Assembly: GCF_000685965.1 (NCBI RefSeq)
Contig: NZ_JMLE01000017.1
Location: forward strand, 36,519-100,518
DNA length: 64,000 nt
Direction of reading: 5' to 3'
Source: Arthrobacter sp. UNC362MFTsu5.1
GTDB taxonomy: Bacteria; Actinomycetota; Actinomycetes; Actinomycetales; Micrococcaceae
The notes under the pieces were generated by a model, which ran no database searches, had not been told where the DNA came from, and saw only the letters and a list, made by a program, of their open reading frames with translations. Positions 46,194 to 54,088 of this stretch are shown one piece after another. The translations under genes were made by a program, and so were the position numbers. Positions within the stretch are counted from its first letter, which is position 1. Each line of letters begins with the position of its first letter.

Positions 46194-46200
46194 TTGTTTC

Positions 46201-46773
46201 ATGAAACAGCCATCAGGCACCGGCCCGGCTCCGCAAAATCCGAGCCATCCCGGGGACGCCGGACTCCCTCCCGCCTATGGTGAACTTTACCGCGGTGACG
46301 GGGGTTCGTGGCGCGTGCCGGCAGTCATTGCCGCTGCCGGGATCCCCGTCGGACTTGCGTGGTGGCTGCTGGCGCCCGGCGGCCTGAACCTGCTCTCCGG
46401 CGACCCCTCGTTGGCCACCGGAACGAATGCGGAAGGCTGGCTTCCCCGGGACCTTGTGCTGGCTGGCCTGTTCCTGTTGGCAGGCTGCGTCACCGGCTTC
46501 CTCCTCGACGGAAAACGAACCGGAGCCCCTGCGCCACGGACCGTACTGCTCGCCGTGATCGGCGGTGCGCTAGGCGCCGTCATCGCCTGGCAGGCAGGGG
46601 TGCTGGCGGGGCAGTGGTGGGGCCCGGCTGAAGATACCGCCCCGAACGCCAGCATTGCCTTCTCGCTCCGGTCCTTCGCCGTCCTGGCCATCTGGCCGGC
46701 AGCGGTGGCCATTTCCGTCTTTGTGGCCAACCTGCTCAGCCTCCTGGGCAAACCACGTAAAATGGGCGGGTGA
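46201..46773 (+). CDS. Four-helix membrane protein, possibly DUF2567 type
   Basis: 190 residues with four hydrophobic segments: [60 protein letters not shown] and [20 protein letters not shown]. The [11 protein letters not shown] motif after the first helix resembles DUF2567 proteins of actinobacteria, but this is a weak match. Function unknown. The stop overlaps the hisD start, so it is coupled with hisD, and the hisD promoter lies within its last codons. Confidence 0.72.
   Translation: MKQPSGTGPAPQNPSHPGDAGLPPAYGELYRGDGGSWRVPAVIAAAGIPVGLAWWLLAPGGLNLLSGDPSLATGTNAEGWLPRDLVLAGLFLLAGCVTGFLLDGKRTGAPAPRTVLLAVIGGALGAVIAWQAGVLAGQWWGPAEDTAPNASIAFSLRSFAVLAIWPAAVAISVFVANLLSLLGKPRKMGG
46758..46763 (+). 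promoter_or_regulatory. -10 element for leaderless hisD mRNA inside the upstream gene
   Basis: TAAAAT then GGGCGG then the GTG at 46770. It lies in the last codons of the membrane protein gene, so hisD can also be read by coupling from the upstream mRNA. Confidence 0.62.
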
Positions 46774-48146
46774 CTATTTCTCCGGACAGCCCCGCCCAGA
46801 TCACCGCGCCGGCCGTCAGCTACCGCACCATTGACCTGCGCGGCCAGAGGCTCTCCCTGGCCGAACTCCGGGCGGCTGTTCCCCGGGCCCGGCACCAGAC
46901 CATGGCGGACGCCGAACAGAAGGTCACCGACATCATCACGGCGGTCCGTTCCCGGGGCTTCGCCGCGCTGAGCGAGTACGCACAGGCGTTCGACGGCGTC
47001 GAGCAGGCACACCCGCGGGTGCCGGGCGCTGCGTTGCAGGAGGCGCTGGAGAAACTGGACCCCGCAGTGCGGGCAGCCCTGGAAGAATCCATCAGCCGCG
47101 CACGGAAGTTCGCTGACCGCCAGCGGCCGGCAAACGTCGACGTCGAACTCGGCGAGGGCGCAGTCGTGAGCCAGAACTGGGTGCCGGTTGGCCGCGTCGG
47201 GCTGTACGTTCCCGGCGGACTGGCTGTTTATCCTTCGTCGGTCATCATGAACGTCGTCCCCGCACTGGCGGCAGGGGTGGAATCCATCGCCCTGGCCTCG
47301 CCTCCCCAGAAAGACTTCGGCGGACTCCCGCACCCCACCATCCTGGCCGCCGCGGCGCTGCTGGGCATCGACGAGGTGTACGCCATCGGCGGTGCCCAGG
47401 CCATCGCGGCCTTTGCATACGGTGTCCCCGCGGAAGACCCGGCGGCAGCCCTGGATCCGGTGGACGTTGTCACCGGGCCGGGCAACATTTTTGTGGCAAC
47501 GGCCAAACGGCTGGTCAAAGGCGTTGTGGGCATCGATTCCGAGGCGGGCACCACGGAGATCGCCATCCTTGCCGATGGCAGCGCCCGCCCGTCGCTGGTG
47601 GCGGCCGACCTCATCAGCCAGGCCGAACACGATCCGAAGGCGGCGTCGGTCCTCATCACGGATTCCGAAGAGCTCGCTGCGGCCGTCCGGGCCGAGCTTG
47701 ACGTGCAGGCTGCCCTGACAAAACACTCTGACCGGGTGCGGGAAGCCCTGTCCGGGCCGCAGTCCGGCGTGGTGCTGGTGGACGGCCTGGACCAGGGAAT
47801 CGCGGCCTGCGATGCCTACGCCGCGGAACACCTGGAGATCATGACGGCGGACGCCCCGGCTGTCGCTGCGCGCATCCGCAACGCGGGGGCAATCTTCGTG
47901 GGGGATTACAGCCCGGTCAGCCTGGGGGATTACTGCGCAGGGTCAAACCACGTGCTGCCGACGAGCGGCACGGCAGCCTTCTCTTCCGGCCTCAACGTCA
48001 CCACGTTCCTTCGTGCCATCCAGGTGGTCAACTACAGCAAGCCTGCCCTGGAACGGGTCAGCGGGCACATCGTCAGCCTCGCAGGGGCAGAGGACCTGCC
48101 GGCCCACGGCGAGGCCGTGACGGCGCGGTTCACCGGCGATGCCTAA
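46770..48146 (+). CDS. hisD: Histidinol dehydrogenase
   Basis: 458-residue zinc enzyme that does the last two oxidations of histidine synthesis (L-histidinol to L-histidine) with NAD. Clear blocks are [73 protein letters not shown] and [13 protein letters not shown]. The family's Zn ligands are in these blocks. No other his gene is in the window; in relatives hisD is first in the hisD-C-B operon, so this one may be separated. GTG start overlaps the preceding stop (GTGA). NrdR-like boxes start three bases after its stop. Confidence 0.95.
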   Translation: MTISPDSPAQITAPAVSYRTIDLRGQRLSLAELRAAVPRARHQTMADAEQKVTDIITAVRSRGFAALSEYAQAFDGVEQAHPRVPGAALQEALEKLDPAVRAALEESISRARKFADRQRPANVDVELGEGAVVSQNWVPVGRVGLYVPGGLAVYPSSVIMNVVPALAAGVESIALASPPQKDFGGLPHPTILAAAALLGIDEVYAIGGAQAIAAFAYGVPAEDPAAALDPVDVVTGPGNIFVATAKRLVKGVVGIDSEAGTTEIAILADGSARPSLVAADLISQAEHDPKAASVLITDSEELAAAVRAELDVQAALTKHSDRVREALSGPQSGVVLVDGLDQGIAACDAYAAEHLEIMTADAPAVAARIRNAGAIFVGDYSPVSLGDYCAGSNHVLPTSGTAAFSSGLNVTTFLRAIQVVNYSKPALERVSGHIVSLAGAEDLPAHGEAVTARFTGDA

Positions 48147-48148
48147 CC

Positions 48149-48200
48149 ACTACATGTAGTAATTACAGGCTTGTGATTCGGCTACATGTAGTCGTAAACT
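48149..48200 (+). promoter_or_regulatory. nrdR promoter with two NrdR-like boxes
   Basis: TTGTGA (48171-48176) and TAAACT (48195-48200) are 18 bases apart and form a promoter. Two CTACATGTAG palindromes sit at 48150-48159 and 48182-48191, with centres 32 bp apart, about three helical turns. They match the NrdR box core (CwATATATwG) at most positions. The second lies between -35 and -10, the first just upstream. This is the layout of an autorepressed nrdR gene. Confidence 0.8.
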
Positions 48201-48253
48201 GATGTGGAAGAATATTCCGGCCAAAATGTTTTCCGGCCAGGGAAGGAAGCAAC

Positions 48254-48751
48254 GTGTATTGCCCGTTTTGCCGCAACCCTGATTCCCGCGTGGTGGACAG
48301 CCGGATGGCCGATGACGGCTCCGCGATCCGCCGCCGCCGTCAGTGTCCTGAATGCGGCCGCCGCTTCACGACAGTGGAAACCACCAGCCTCACGGTGATC
48401 AAGCGCTCCGGCGTCGGCGAACCTTTCAGCCGCAGCAAAGTGATCAACGGGGTGCGGAAAGCATGCCAGGGCAGGCCTGTGACCGAAGACGACCTTGCCA
48501 TGCTGGCGCAGGAGGTCGAGGAAACGATCCGCGCGTCCGGCGCTGCGGAAATCGACGCCCATGAAGTGGGCCTCGCCATCCTTAGCCCGCTGCAGAAGCT
48601 GGACGAAGTCGCCTATCTCCGCTTCGCGAGCGTGTACCAGGCATTCGAGTCCCTTGAGGATTTTGAGACCGCCATTGCCATCCTTCGCCATGAAGCGGAA
48701 GTCGAAGCCAAAGCGGCCAAGGGCAAGAGCTCCGAGAAGAGCCCCCTCTAG
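48254..48751 (+). CDS. nrdR: Transcriptional repressor NrdR
   Basis: 165 residues. The N-terminal zinc ribbon has MYCPFC...CPEC (four cysteines), then an ATP-cone domain ([20 protein letters not shown]). NrdR senses dATP/ATP and represses ribonucleotide reductase genes. The gene's own promoter holds two NrdR-like boxes. No ribonucleotide reductase is in the window. The GTG at 48254 gives the standard MYCPFC opening, and GGAAGGAAG precedes it. Confidence 0.94.
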   Translation: MYCPFCRNPDSRVVDSRMADDGSAIRRRRQCPECGRRFTTVETTSLTVIKRSGVGEPFSRSKVINGVRKACQGRPVTEDDLAMLAQEVEETIRASGAAEIDAHEVGLAILSPLQKLDEVAYLRFASVYQAFESLEDFETAIAILRHEAEVEAKAAKGKSSEKSPL

Positions 48752-48812
48752 ACTCCGGTGGTGGCAGCGGAGGGGAAGCCGAAGCCACCACCGGCACCAC
48801 GTGCTGTACCAG

Positions 48813-48850
48813 GGACCTGCCGGCGCCGCTGTTGCGGAGCCGGCAGGTCC
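48813..48850. terminator. Bidirectional hairpin between nrdR and ppgK
   Basis: 12-bp perfect stem GGACCTGCCGGC/GCCGGCAGGTCC with a 14-base loop, in the gap between convergent genes. No T tract on either side. Confidence 0.7.
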
Positions 48851-48852
48851 GC

Positions 48853-49656
48853 CTATTTGGCCAGTTTGTGCGTCAGCGCAACCTCGATCGCGGCGCCCAC
48901 GATGCCGGCGTCGTTCTTGAGCTCGGCCGGGACGATCTTTGTGCGCAGCTTCATGTGCGGCAGGTATTCGTCGGCGCGCTTGGAGATTCCACCACCGACG
49001 ATGAACAGCTCAGGGGAGAAGAGGAACTCAACGTGCGAGAAATAGCGCTGGAGTAGCACGCTGTACTCGGTCCAGCTGAGGCCGTCGCGTTCGCGGGCCA
49101 CGGCGGAAGCCTTGCTCTCGGCGTCGTAGCCGTCGATTTCCAAGTGCCCGAGTTCGGCGTTCGGGACCAGCTTGCCGTTGAAGATGAAGGCCGAACCAAT
49201 GCCGGTCCCCAGTGTGATCACGAGGACCGTGCCGGAGACGCCCTCACCGGCGCCGTAGCGGGCTTCGGCGAGCCCGGCGGCGTCGGCGTCGTTAATGACC
49301 TCCACGGGGCGCCCCAGGCGTTTGGTCAGCAGGGCGTCAATATCCGTGTTGAGCCAGGACTTGTCGACGTTGGCTGCGGAATGGACCACACCATGCTGGA
49401 TGATGCCGGGGAACGTCACTCCGATGGGCGAATCGGGAGCCGGCGCATCCGGCCGTGCGTCGAGCTCGGCGACCACCGCGGCCACTGTTTCGGCGACCGA
49501 CTCGGGCGTCGCCGGCTGTGGGGTGGGAACGCGGAAGCGGTCGCCTACGAGTTTGCCCTTCTTGAGGTCGACAATGCCGCCCTTGATTCCGGTGCCGCCG
49601 ATATCAATACCGATCAGCGGTGCGTTCTTGGTTGACTTGTCGTCCTTCTTGGCCAA
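48853..49656 (-). CDS. ppgK: Polyphosphate glucokinase
   Basis: 267-residue ROK-fold glucokinase using polyphosphate (and ATP) to phosphorylate glucose. Phosphate loop IGIDIGGTGIKGGIVDL, VINDADAAGLAEARYG and the GTVLVITLGTGIGSAFI block match PpgK and not the zinc-type ROK kinases: the CxCGxxGC motif is absent. The TTG at 49656 (MAKKDDKSTKNAPLIG) is chosen because it gives the family's usual opening and ~267-residue length; frames further upstream are not conserved. It sits downstream of map on the same strand. The window thus holds two glucokinases (ATP-type at 6 kb). Confidence 0.92.
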   Translation of the reverse strand: MAKKDDKSTKNAPLIGIDIGGTGIKGGIVDLKKGKLVGDRFRVPTPQPATPESVAETVAAVVAELDARPDAPAPDSPIGVTFPGIIQHGVVHSAANVDKSWLNTDIDALLTKRLGRPVEVINDADAAGLAEARYGAGEGVSGTVLVITLGTGIGSAFIFNGKLVPNAELGHLEIDGYDAESKASAVARERDGLSWTEYSVLLQRYFSHVEFLFSPELFIVGGGISKRADEYLPHMKLRTKIVPAELKNDAGIVGAAIEVALTHKLAK

Positions 49657-49733
49657 TGTGATTCCGTTCGTGGCTGTGGGCGGGAAAGGGTTAACTGGGC
49701 AAATGTGCCTGCCGGCGGCGCCGGGCGGGGCAA

Positions 49734-50612
49734 TCAGGGCAGGGTGAGGACTTCTGCGCCTGATTCGGTGACGAGCAGGGTGTGCTCGAACTGGGCGGTG
49801 CGCTTGCGGTCGCGCGTCACCACGGTCCAGTCGTCGGCCCACATGTCCCACTCCACCGTACCGAGCGTCAGCATCGGTTCAATAGTAAAGACCATGCCGG
49901 CTTCCATGACCGTGTTGTAGGCGGGGGCGGCATCGTAGTGCGGAATGATCAGGCCGGTGTGGAATGCTTCGCCGACACCGTGGCCGGTGAAATCCCGGAC
50001 AACGCCGTAGCCGAAGCGCTTGGCGTAGGACTGGATGGCGCGGCCGATGACGTTGATTTCACGTCCGGGGGCCACCGCCTTGATGGCACGGTTGAGGGAT
50101 TCCCTGGTCCGTTCCACCAGGAGCCGGGACTCTTCATCCACGTCGCCTACAAGGAACGTGAAATTGGTGTCGCCGTGGACCCCTCCGATGAAGGCGGTGA
50201 TGTCGATGTTCAGGATGTCGCCGTCCTGGACCACCGTGCTGTCCGGTATTCCGTGGCAGATCACCTCGTTCAGCGACGAACACAACGACTTGGGGAAGCC
50301 CCGGTAGCCAAGAGTCGACGGATAAGCATGGTGGTCGACCAGGAACTCATGGCCGATCTTGTCCAGCTGGTCGGTCGTTACGCCGGGTTCGATGTGCTTG
50401 CCGACCTCGACGATTGCCTGGGCCGCGATCCGGCTGGCGATCCTGATCTTCTCGACGGTCTCGGCAGACTTCACCTCTGAGCCCGTGAACTTCTCCGGAC
50501 CCGGTTTGCCCACATACTCAGGGCGGGGGATAGACGCCGGGACGGGCAGCTGCGGGCTGATGGTTCCGGGGACCAGTGTGCCGGTGGGTGCAGTCGAGGC
50601 AAGAGAAGGCAT
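49734..50612 (-). CDS. map: Methionine aminopeptidase, type I
   Basis: 292 residues. Removes the initiator methionine from new proteins. Metal ligands are in [16 protein letters not shown] (two Asp), [10 protein letters not shown] (His), [10 protein letters not shown] (Glu) and the C-terminal Glu of [11 protein letters not shown]; all five are present. The N-terminal ~45 residues are a Pro-rich extension ([20 protein letters not shown]) as in mycobacterial MapB. The ATG at 50612 has no ribosome binding site but TATGAT six bases upstream, so it is probably leaderless. Confidence 0.95.
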   Translation of the reverse strand: MPSLASTAPTGTLVPGTISPQLPVPASIPRPEYVGKPGPEKFTGSEVKSAETVEKIRIASRIAAQAIVEVGKHIEPGVTTDQLDKIGHEFLVDHHAYPSTLGYRGFPKSLCSSLNEVICHGIPDSTVVQDGDILNIDITAFIGGVHGDTNFTFLVGDVDEESRLLVERTRESLNRAIKAVAPGREINVIGRAIQSYAKRFGYGVVRDFTGHGVGEAFHTGLIIPHYDAAPAYNTVMEAGMVFTIEPMLTLGTVEWDMWADDWTVVTRDRKRTAQFEHTLLVTESGAEVLTLP

Positions 50613-50618
50613 AGATTG

Positions 50619-50624
50619 ATCATA
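50619..50624 (-). promoter_or_regulatory. -10 element for leaderless map mRNA
   Basis: TATGAT on the minus strand, then CAATCT, then the ATG at 50612. Confidence 0.68.
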
Positions 50625-50737
50625 TAAGCAGGCGTAGAAGCCCATGTAACGGAAAGCCGGATCGGAACACGATGTAGCCCTACGTTACGTGGATCACTTT
50701 CGGCGGGCGTGGAGCCTGCATAATGCGAGGAGCAACG

Positions 50738-50902
50738 ATGACCGAGTACTGGTACAACGTCAAAACCCACGAGGTGGAGGAAGACGCCATGTCCGATTGG
50801 ACGCAGCTGATCGGGCCCTACAAAACGCGCGAGGAAGCAGAGCACGCGCTCGAGAAGGTCAAGACGCGCAATGAAGCATGGGAAAAGGGCGACGAGGACT
50901 GA
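50738..50902 (+). CDS. Small SPOR-like protein (54 residues)
   Basis: The reading frame starts at the ATG at 50738 with AGGAG at 50728-50732, a strong ribosome binding site. The 54-residue product begins MTEYWYNVKTHEVEED and contains WTQLIGPYKTREEAEHALEK, then a charged helix. This resembles the small SPOR-domain-like proteins that follow map in many Micrococcales; I infer peptidoglycan or protein binding from that resemblance only. Glu/Lys codons fit the local style. It is divergent from map and is followed by the YceI gene. Confidence 0.78.
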   Translation: MTEYWYNVKTHEVEEDAMSDWTQLIGPYKTREEAEHALEKVKTRNEAWEKGDED

Positions 50903-50965
50903 CCGTCTGCGAGAGTTAGTACACTTCCGAGTACCGGACCGGCCGGTACCGCAACGAGGAGAGTC

Positions 50966-51541
50966 ATGGCCGAAATCAAGCCAGAATACACAGGAGAGTG
51001 GCGGTTCGACCCGACGCATACGCGCATCGGCTTCTCCACCCGCCATGCAATGGTCACCAAGGTCCGCGGAGCTTTCAACGATCTCGAAGGCTCGATCACC
51101 GTCGACGCGCAGAACGTTGACCGCTCAAAGGTGGCGCTGACTCTCAAGGTAGCGAGTATTGACACCCGCAACGCCGACCGCGACCAGCACCTGCGGACCA
51201 ACGATTTCTTTGACGCTCCCCGGTTCCCCGAGATCACGTTCCTGAGCAACCGCGTGGATCAGGTTGACGAGGGCCACTTCATTGTCAGCGGAGACGTCAC
51301 CATCCGGGGCGTCACCAAGGAGATTTCGATCCCGATCGACTTCATCGGCGTCGAGCGGGACCCGATGGGCAACCTTCGGGCCGGCTTCGAAGGTTCCCGT
51401 CGCATCGACCGCCAGGATTTCGGGCTCAAATGGAACACGGCCCTGGACTCCGGCGGCGTGCTCGTGTCGGACAAGATCACCCTGGAGTTTGAAGTGTCCG
51501 CCATCAAAGTCGGTGACGGCGCCACACCGGCCGCCGAATAG
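50966..51541 (+). CDS. YceI family protein
   Basis: 191 residues with the lipocalin-like YceI fold, which binds isoprenoid or other long-chain lipids. It opens EYTGEWRFDPTHTRIGFSTR, with DTRNADRDQHLRTNDFFDAP and FEGSRRIDRQDFGLKWNT as family blocks, and SGGVLVSDKITLEFEVSA near the end. There is no signal peptide, so it is likely cytosolic, unlike the secreted E. coli homologue. GAGGAGA sits just before the ATG. The ligand cannot be read from sequence. Confidence 0.92.
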   Translation: MAEIKPEYTGEWRFDPTHTRIGFSTRHAMVTKVRGAFNDLEGSITVDAQNVDRSKVALTLKVASIDTRNADRDQHLRTNDFFDAPRFPEITFLSNRVDQVDEGHFIVSGDVTIRGVTKEISIPIDFIGVERDPMGNLRAGFEGSRRIDRQDFGLKWNTALDSGGVLVSDKITLEFEVSAIKVGDGATPAAE

Positions 51542-51548
51542 GGGAAAT

Positions 51549-51590
51549 CCCGGCCCCGCAGCTTTGTTAGAACGAATGCTCGGGGCCGGG
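51549..51590. terminator. Hairpin between convergent yceI and panB genes
   Basis: Perfect 10-bp stem CCCGGCCCCG/CGGGGCCGGG around a 22-base loop. The right arm lies inside the 3' end of panB. No T tract. Confidence 0.5.
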
Positions 51591-52472
51591 GAACTGGCCC
51601 GTCCGCACGTCCTCGCCATACGCCTTGGCCGCGTTGCCCAGCGACGTGCGCAGGTCAGCATACTGCTTGACGAACTTGGCCATCTTCCCGCCTCGAAGCC
51701 CCGCCATGTCCTGCCAGACCAGGACCTGGCCCGTGGTCGTGTTTCCGGCGCCGATGCCGACGGTAGGAACCGAAATGGCAGCATCGACGGCCGCTGCGGT
51801 GGCGGCGGGAACCATTTCCATCAGGACGCTGAAGGCGCCGGCGTCGGCGAGGGCGACAGCGTCGTCGATCAGCCGCTGCGCGTCATCGCCGCGGCCCTGG
51901 ACCCGGTAGCCGCCCAACGAGTGCTCGCTCTGGGGGGTGAAACCGATGTGCGCCATGACCGGAATACCGGCCTGGACCATGGCCCGGACGGTGTCCGCGT
52001 AAAACTTGCCGCCTTCAATCTTGACGGCATGGGCGAGGCCTTCCTTCAGGAAGCGGACGCCGGTGGCTACGGCCTGCTGAGCCGAAACTTCGTAGCTTCC
52101 GAACGGAAGGTCCGCGACCACCAGGGCCCGCTTGGCCGACCGGGCCACGGCGCGGCACAGCGGAAGCAGCTCGTCCACAGTGACCGGGAGGCTGGTTTCG
52201 TTGCCGAAGACGTTGTTGGATGCGGAGTCGCCGACAAGGAGCACTTCAATGCCCGCTTCGTCAAAGATCTCGGCAGTGTACTGTTCGTAGGCTGTGAGCA
52301 TCGCAAAGTGCTCACCTTTTTCCTTGGCCTGCTGCAGGTGGTGGATCCGGATCCGGGCCGCGGGCTTCCTGACGGTGTCCGACGGCGTTGCGGCCGGCCC
52401 CGCGGGACCGTTGCCGTAGGGAGCAGGTACTTCTGCGGACATGCTGGAATCGGAGCTGTTGCTTGTGGCCAT
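51567..52472 (-). CDS. panB: 3-methyl-2-oxobutanoate hydroxymethyltransferase
   Basis: 301 residues. Makes ketopantoate from alpha-ketoisovalerate and methylene-tetrahydrofolate, the first pantothenate step. Blocks include [71 protein letters not shown], and [11 protein letters not shown]. The first ~40 residues are a Ser/Pro-rich extension not found in most PanB. The ATG at 52472 has TACGCT six bases upstream and no ribosome binding site, so it is probably leaderless. panC is not nearby. Confidence 0.95.
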   Translation of the reverse strand: MATSNSSDSSMSAEVPAPYGNGPAGPAATPSDTVRKPAARIRIHHLQQAKEKGEHFAMLTAYEQYTAEIFDEAGIEVLLVGDSASNNVFGNETSLPVTVDELLPLCRAVARSAKRALVVADLPFGSYEVSAQQAVATGVRFLKEGLAHAVKIEGGKFYADTVRAMVQAGIPVMAHIGFTPQSEHSLGGYRVQGRGDDAQRLIDDAVALADAGAFSVLMEMVPAATAAAVDAAISVPTVGIGAGNTTTGQVLVWQDMAGLRGGKMAKFVKQYADLRTSLGNAAKAYGEDVRTGQFPGPEHSF

Positions 52473-52478
52473 GGCTAG

Positions 52479-52484
52479 AGCGTA
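52479..52484 (-). promoter_or_regulatory. -10 element for leaderless panB mRNA
   Basis: TACGCT on the minus strand, then CTAGCC, then the ATG at 52472. Confidence 0.62.
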
Positions 52485-52738
52485 ATGCGGTACTGCGCGT
52501 CCTAGCTACCGGGCGCCGGGCCGTAGCCGGTGAATCGCGTCACAAACGCAGCGCCCGGGCCCGGTCGCGGCGCCGCCGCCGGGCGCCGCGGGCCGGTGTG
52601 CGTGTTAACGCTGTGTTACGCGGACCTCCGGCTCCAACATTCCGCGCGAATGCTTAGTAAAGTGAATCGTGAGCTGCCGCCGGCTCTAGCGAATACAGAC
52701 CCGGGGCATCAATACGTTGATCCGGAGAAGAGGCCATT

Positions 52739-54079
52739 ATGGACCGCCAGCAAGAGTTTGTCCTGCGGACAATCGAAGAGCGCGACGTACGGTTTGTGCG
52801 TCTGTGGTTCACGGACGTCGTGGGTTCACTCAAGTCTGTTGCGCTTGCCCCCGCTGAAGTTGAAGGCGCCTTCGAAGAGGGCCTTGGCTTCGACGGCTCC
52901 GCGATCGAGGGCCTGGCCCGGGTGTTCGAATCGGACATGCTGGCACAGCCGGACCCGTCGACGTTCCAGATCCTGCCGTGGCGCGGTGAGACCGAACAGA
53001 CCTCGCGCATGTACTGCGACATCCTGACCCCCGACGGCGAGCCCTCCGCAGCGGACCCGCGCAACGTCCTGAAGCGCACCCTGGCCAAGGCCGCCGACAT
53101 GGGCTTCACCTGCTACACGCATCCCGAAATCGAGTTCTACCTGCTGAAGTCGCAGGAGCCCGGCCCGGACGGTTCACCCGTCCCCGTTGACGAGGGCGGC
53201 TACTTCGACCACGTCCCCGGCGGCGTTGCGCAGGACTTCCGGCGCACCGCGGTCACCATGCTGGAATCCGTGGGCATCTCGGTGGAGTTCAGCCACCACG
53301 AGGCCGGTCCCGGTCAGAACGAGATCGACCTTCGCTACGCGGACGCCCTGCAGACTGCGGACAACATCATGACCTTCCGCACCGTCATCAAGGAAGTGGC
53401 CCTGCAGCAGGGCACCTACGCCACCTTCATGCCCAAGCCGTTCACGGCGCACCCGGGCTCGGGCATGCACACCCACTTCTCGCTCTTCGAAGGCGACACC
53501 AACGCGTTCTACGAAGCCGGCGCGGAATTCCAGCTGTCCAAGACGGCCAAACAGTTCATTGCGGGCATCCTCAAGCACGCGCCCGAGTTCACCGCCGTGA
53601 CCAACCAGTTCGTGAACTCCTACAAGCGCCTGTGGGGCGGCGGCGAAGCCCCCAGCTACCTGAGCTGGGGCCACAACAACCGTTCCGCCCTGGTGCGAGT
53701 TCCGCTGTACAAGCCCGGCAAGGGGCAGTCCGCACGCATCGAGTACCGGGGCATCGACTCCGCGGCCAACCCTTACCTGGCATACGCCGTCCTGCTCGGC
53801 GCCGGCCTCAAGGGCATCGAAGAGGGCTACGAGATTCCGGCTGCCGCCGAGGACGACATCTGGTCGCTGAGCTCGGCCGAACGCCGCGCCATGGGCCACG
53901 ATCCGCTCCCCGCGAGCCTGCACGATGCCATCAGGGCCATGGAGGATTCCGAGCTTATGCCGCAGATCCTCGGGGAACAGGTCTTCGAGTACTTCCTGCG
54001 CAACAAGCGCGCAGAATGGCAGGACTACCGCCTCCAGGTGACGCCCTACGAGCTGCAGCGAAACCTCGGCATTCTGTAG
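52739..54079 (+). CDS. glnA2: Glutamine synthetase, GlnA2 type
   Basis: 446-residue type I glutamine synthetase-like protein. Conserved blocks are GLGFDGSAIEGLARVFES (acidic substrate loop), HPEIEFYLLKSQE, SHHEAGPGQNEIDLRY and MHTHFSLFEG. Where GlnA1 has the adenylylated tyrosine (DLYELP), this protein has DIWSLS, with Trp375 at that place, so GlnE probably cannot modify it. Mycobacterial GlnA2 (Rv2222c) has the same length and the same neighbour. Its exact substrate in vivo is debated (glutamine or gamma-glutamyl compounds). Start ATG at 52739; GGAG at 52724-52727 is the likely ribosome binding site. Confidence 0.93.
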   Translation: MDRQQEFVLRTIEERDVRFVRLWFTDVVGSLKSVALAPAEVEGAFEEGLGFDGSAIEGLARVFESDMLAQPDPSTFQILPWRGETEQTSRMYCDILTPDGEPSAADPRNVLKRTLAKAADMGFTCYTHPEIEFYLLKSQEPGPDGSPVPVDEGGYFDHVPGGVAQDFRRTAVTMLESVGISVEFSHHEAGPGQNEIDLRYADALQTADNIMTFRTVIKEVALQQGTYATFMPKPFTAHPGSGMHTHFSLFEGDTNAFYEAGAEFQLSKTAKQFIAGILKHAPEFTAVTNQFVNSYKRLWGGGEAPSYLSWGHNNRSALVRVPLYKPGKGQSARIEYRGIDSAANPYLAYAVLLGAGLKGIEEGYEIPAAAEDDIWSLSSAERRAMGHDPLPASLHDAIRAMEDSELMPQILGEQVFEYFLRNKRAEWQDYRLQVTPYELQRNLGIL

Positions 54080-54088
54080 GAGGCTGCG

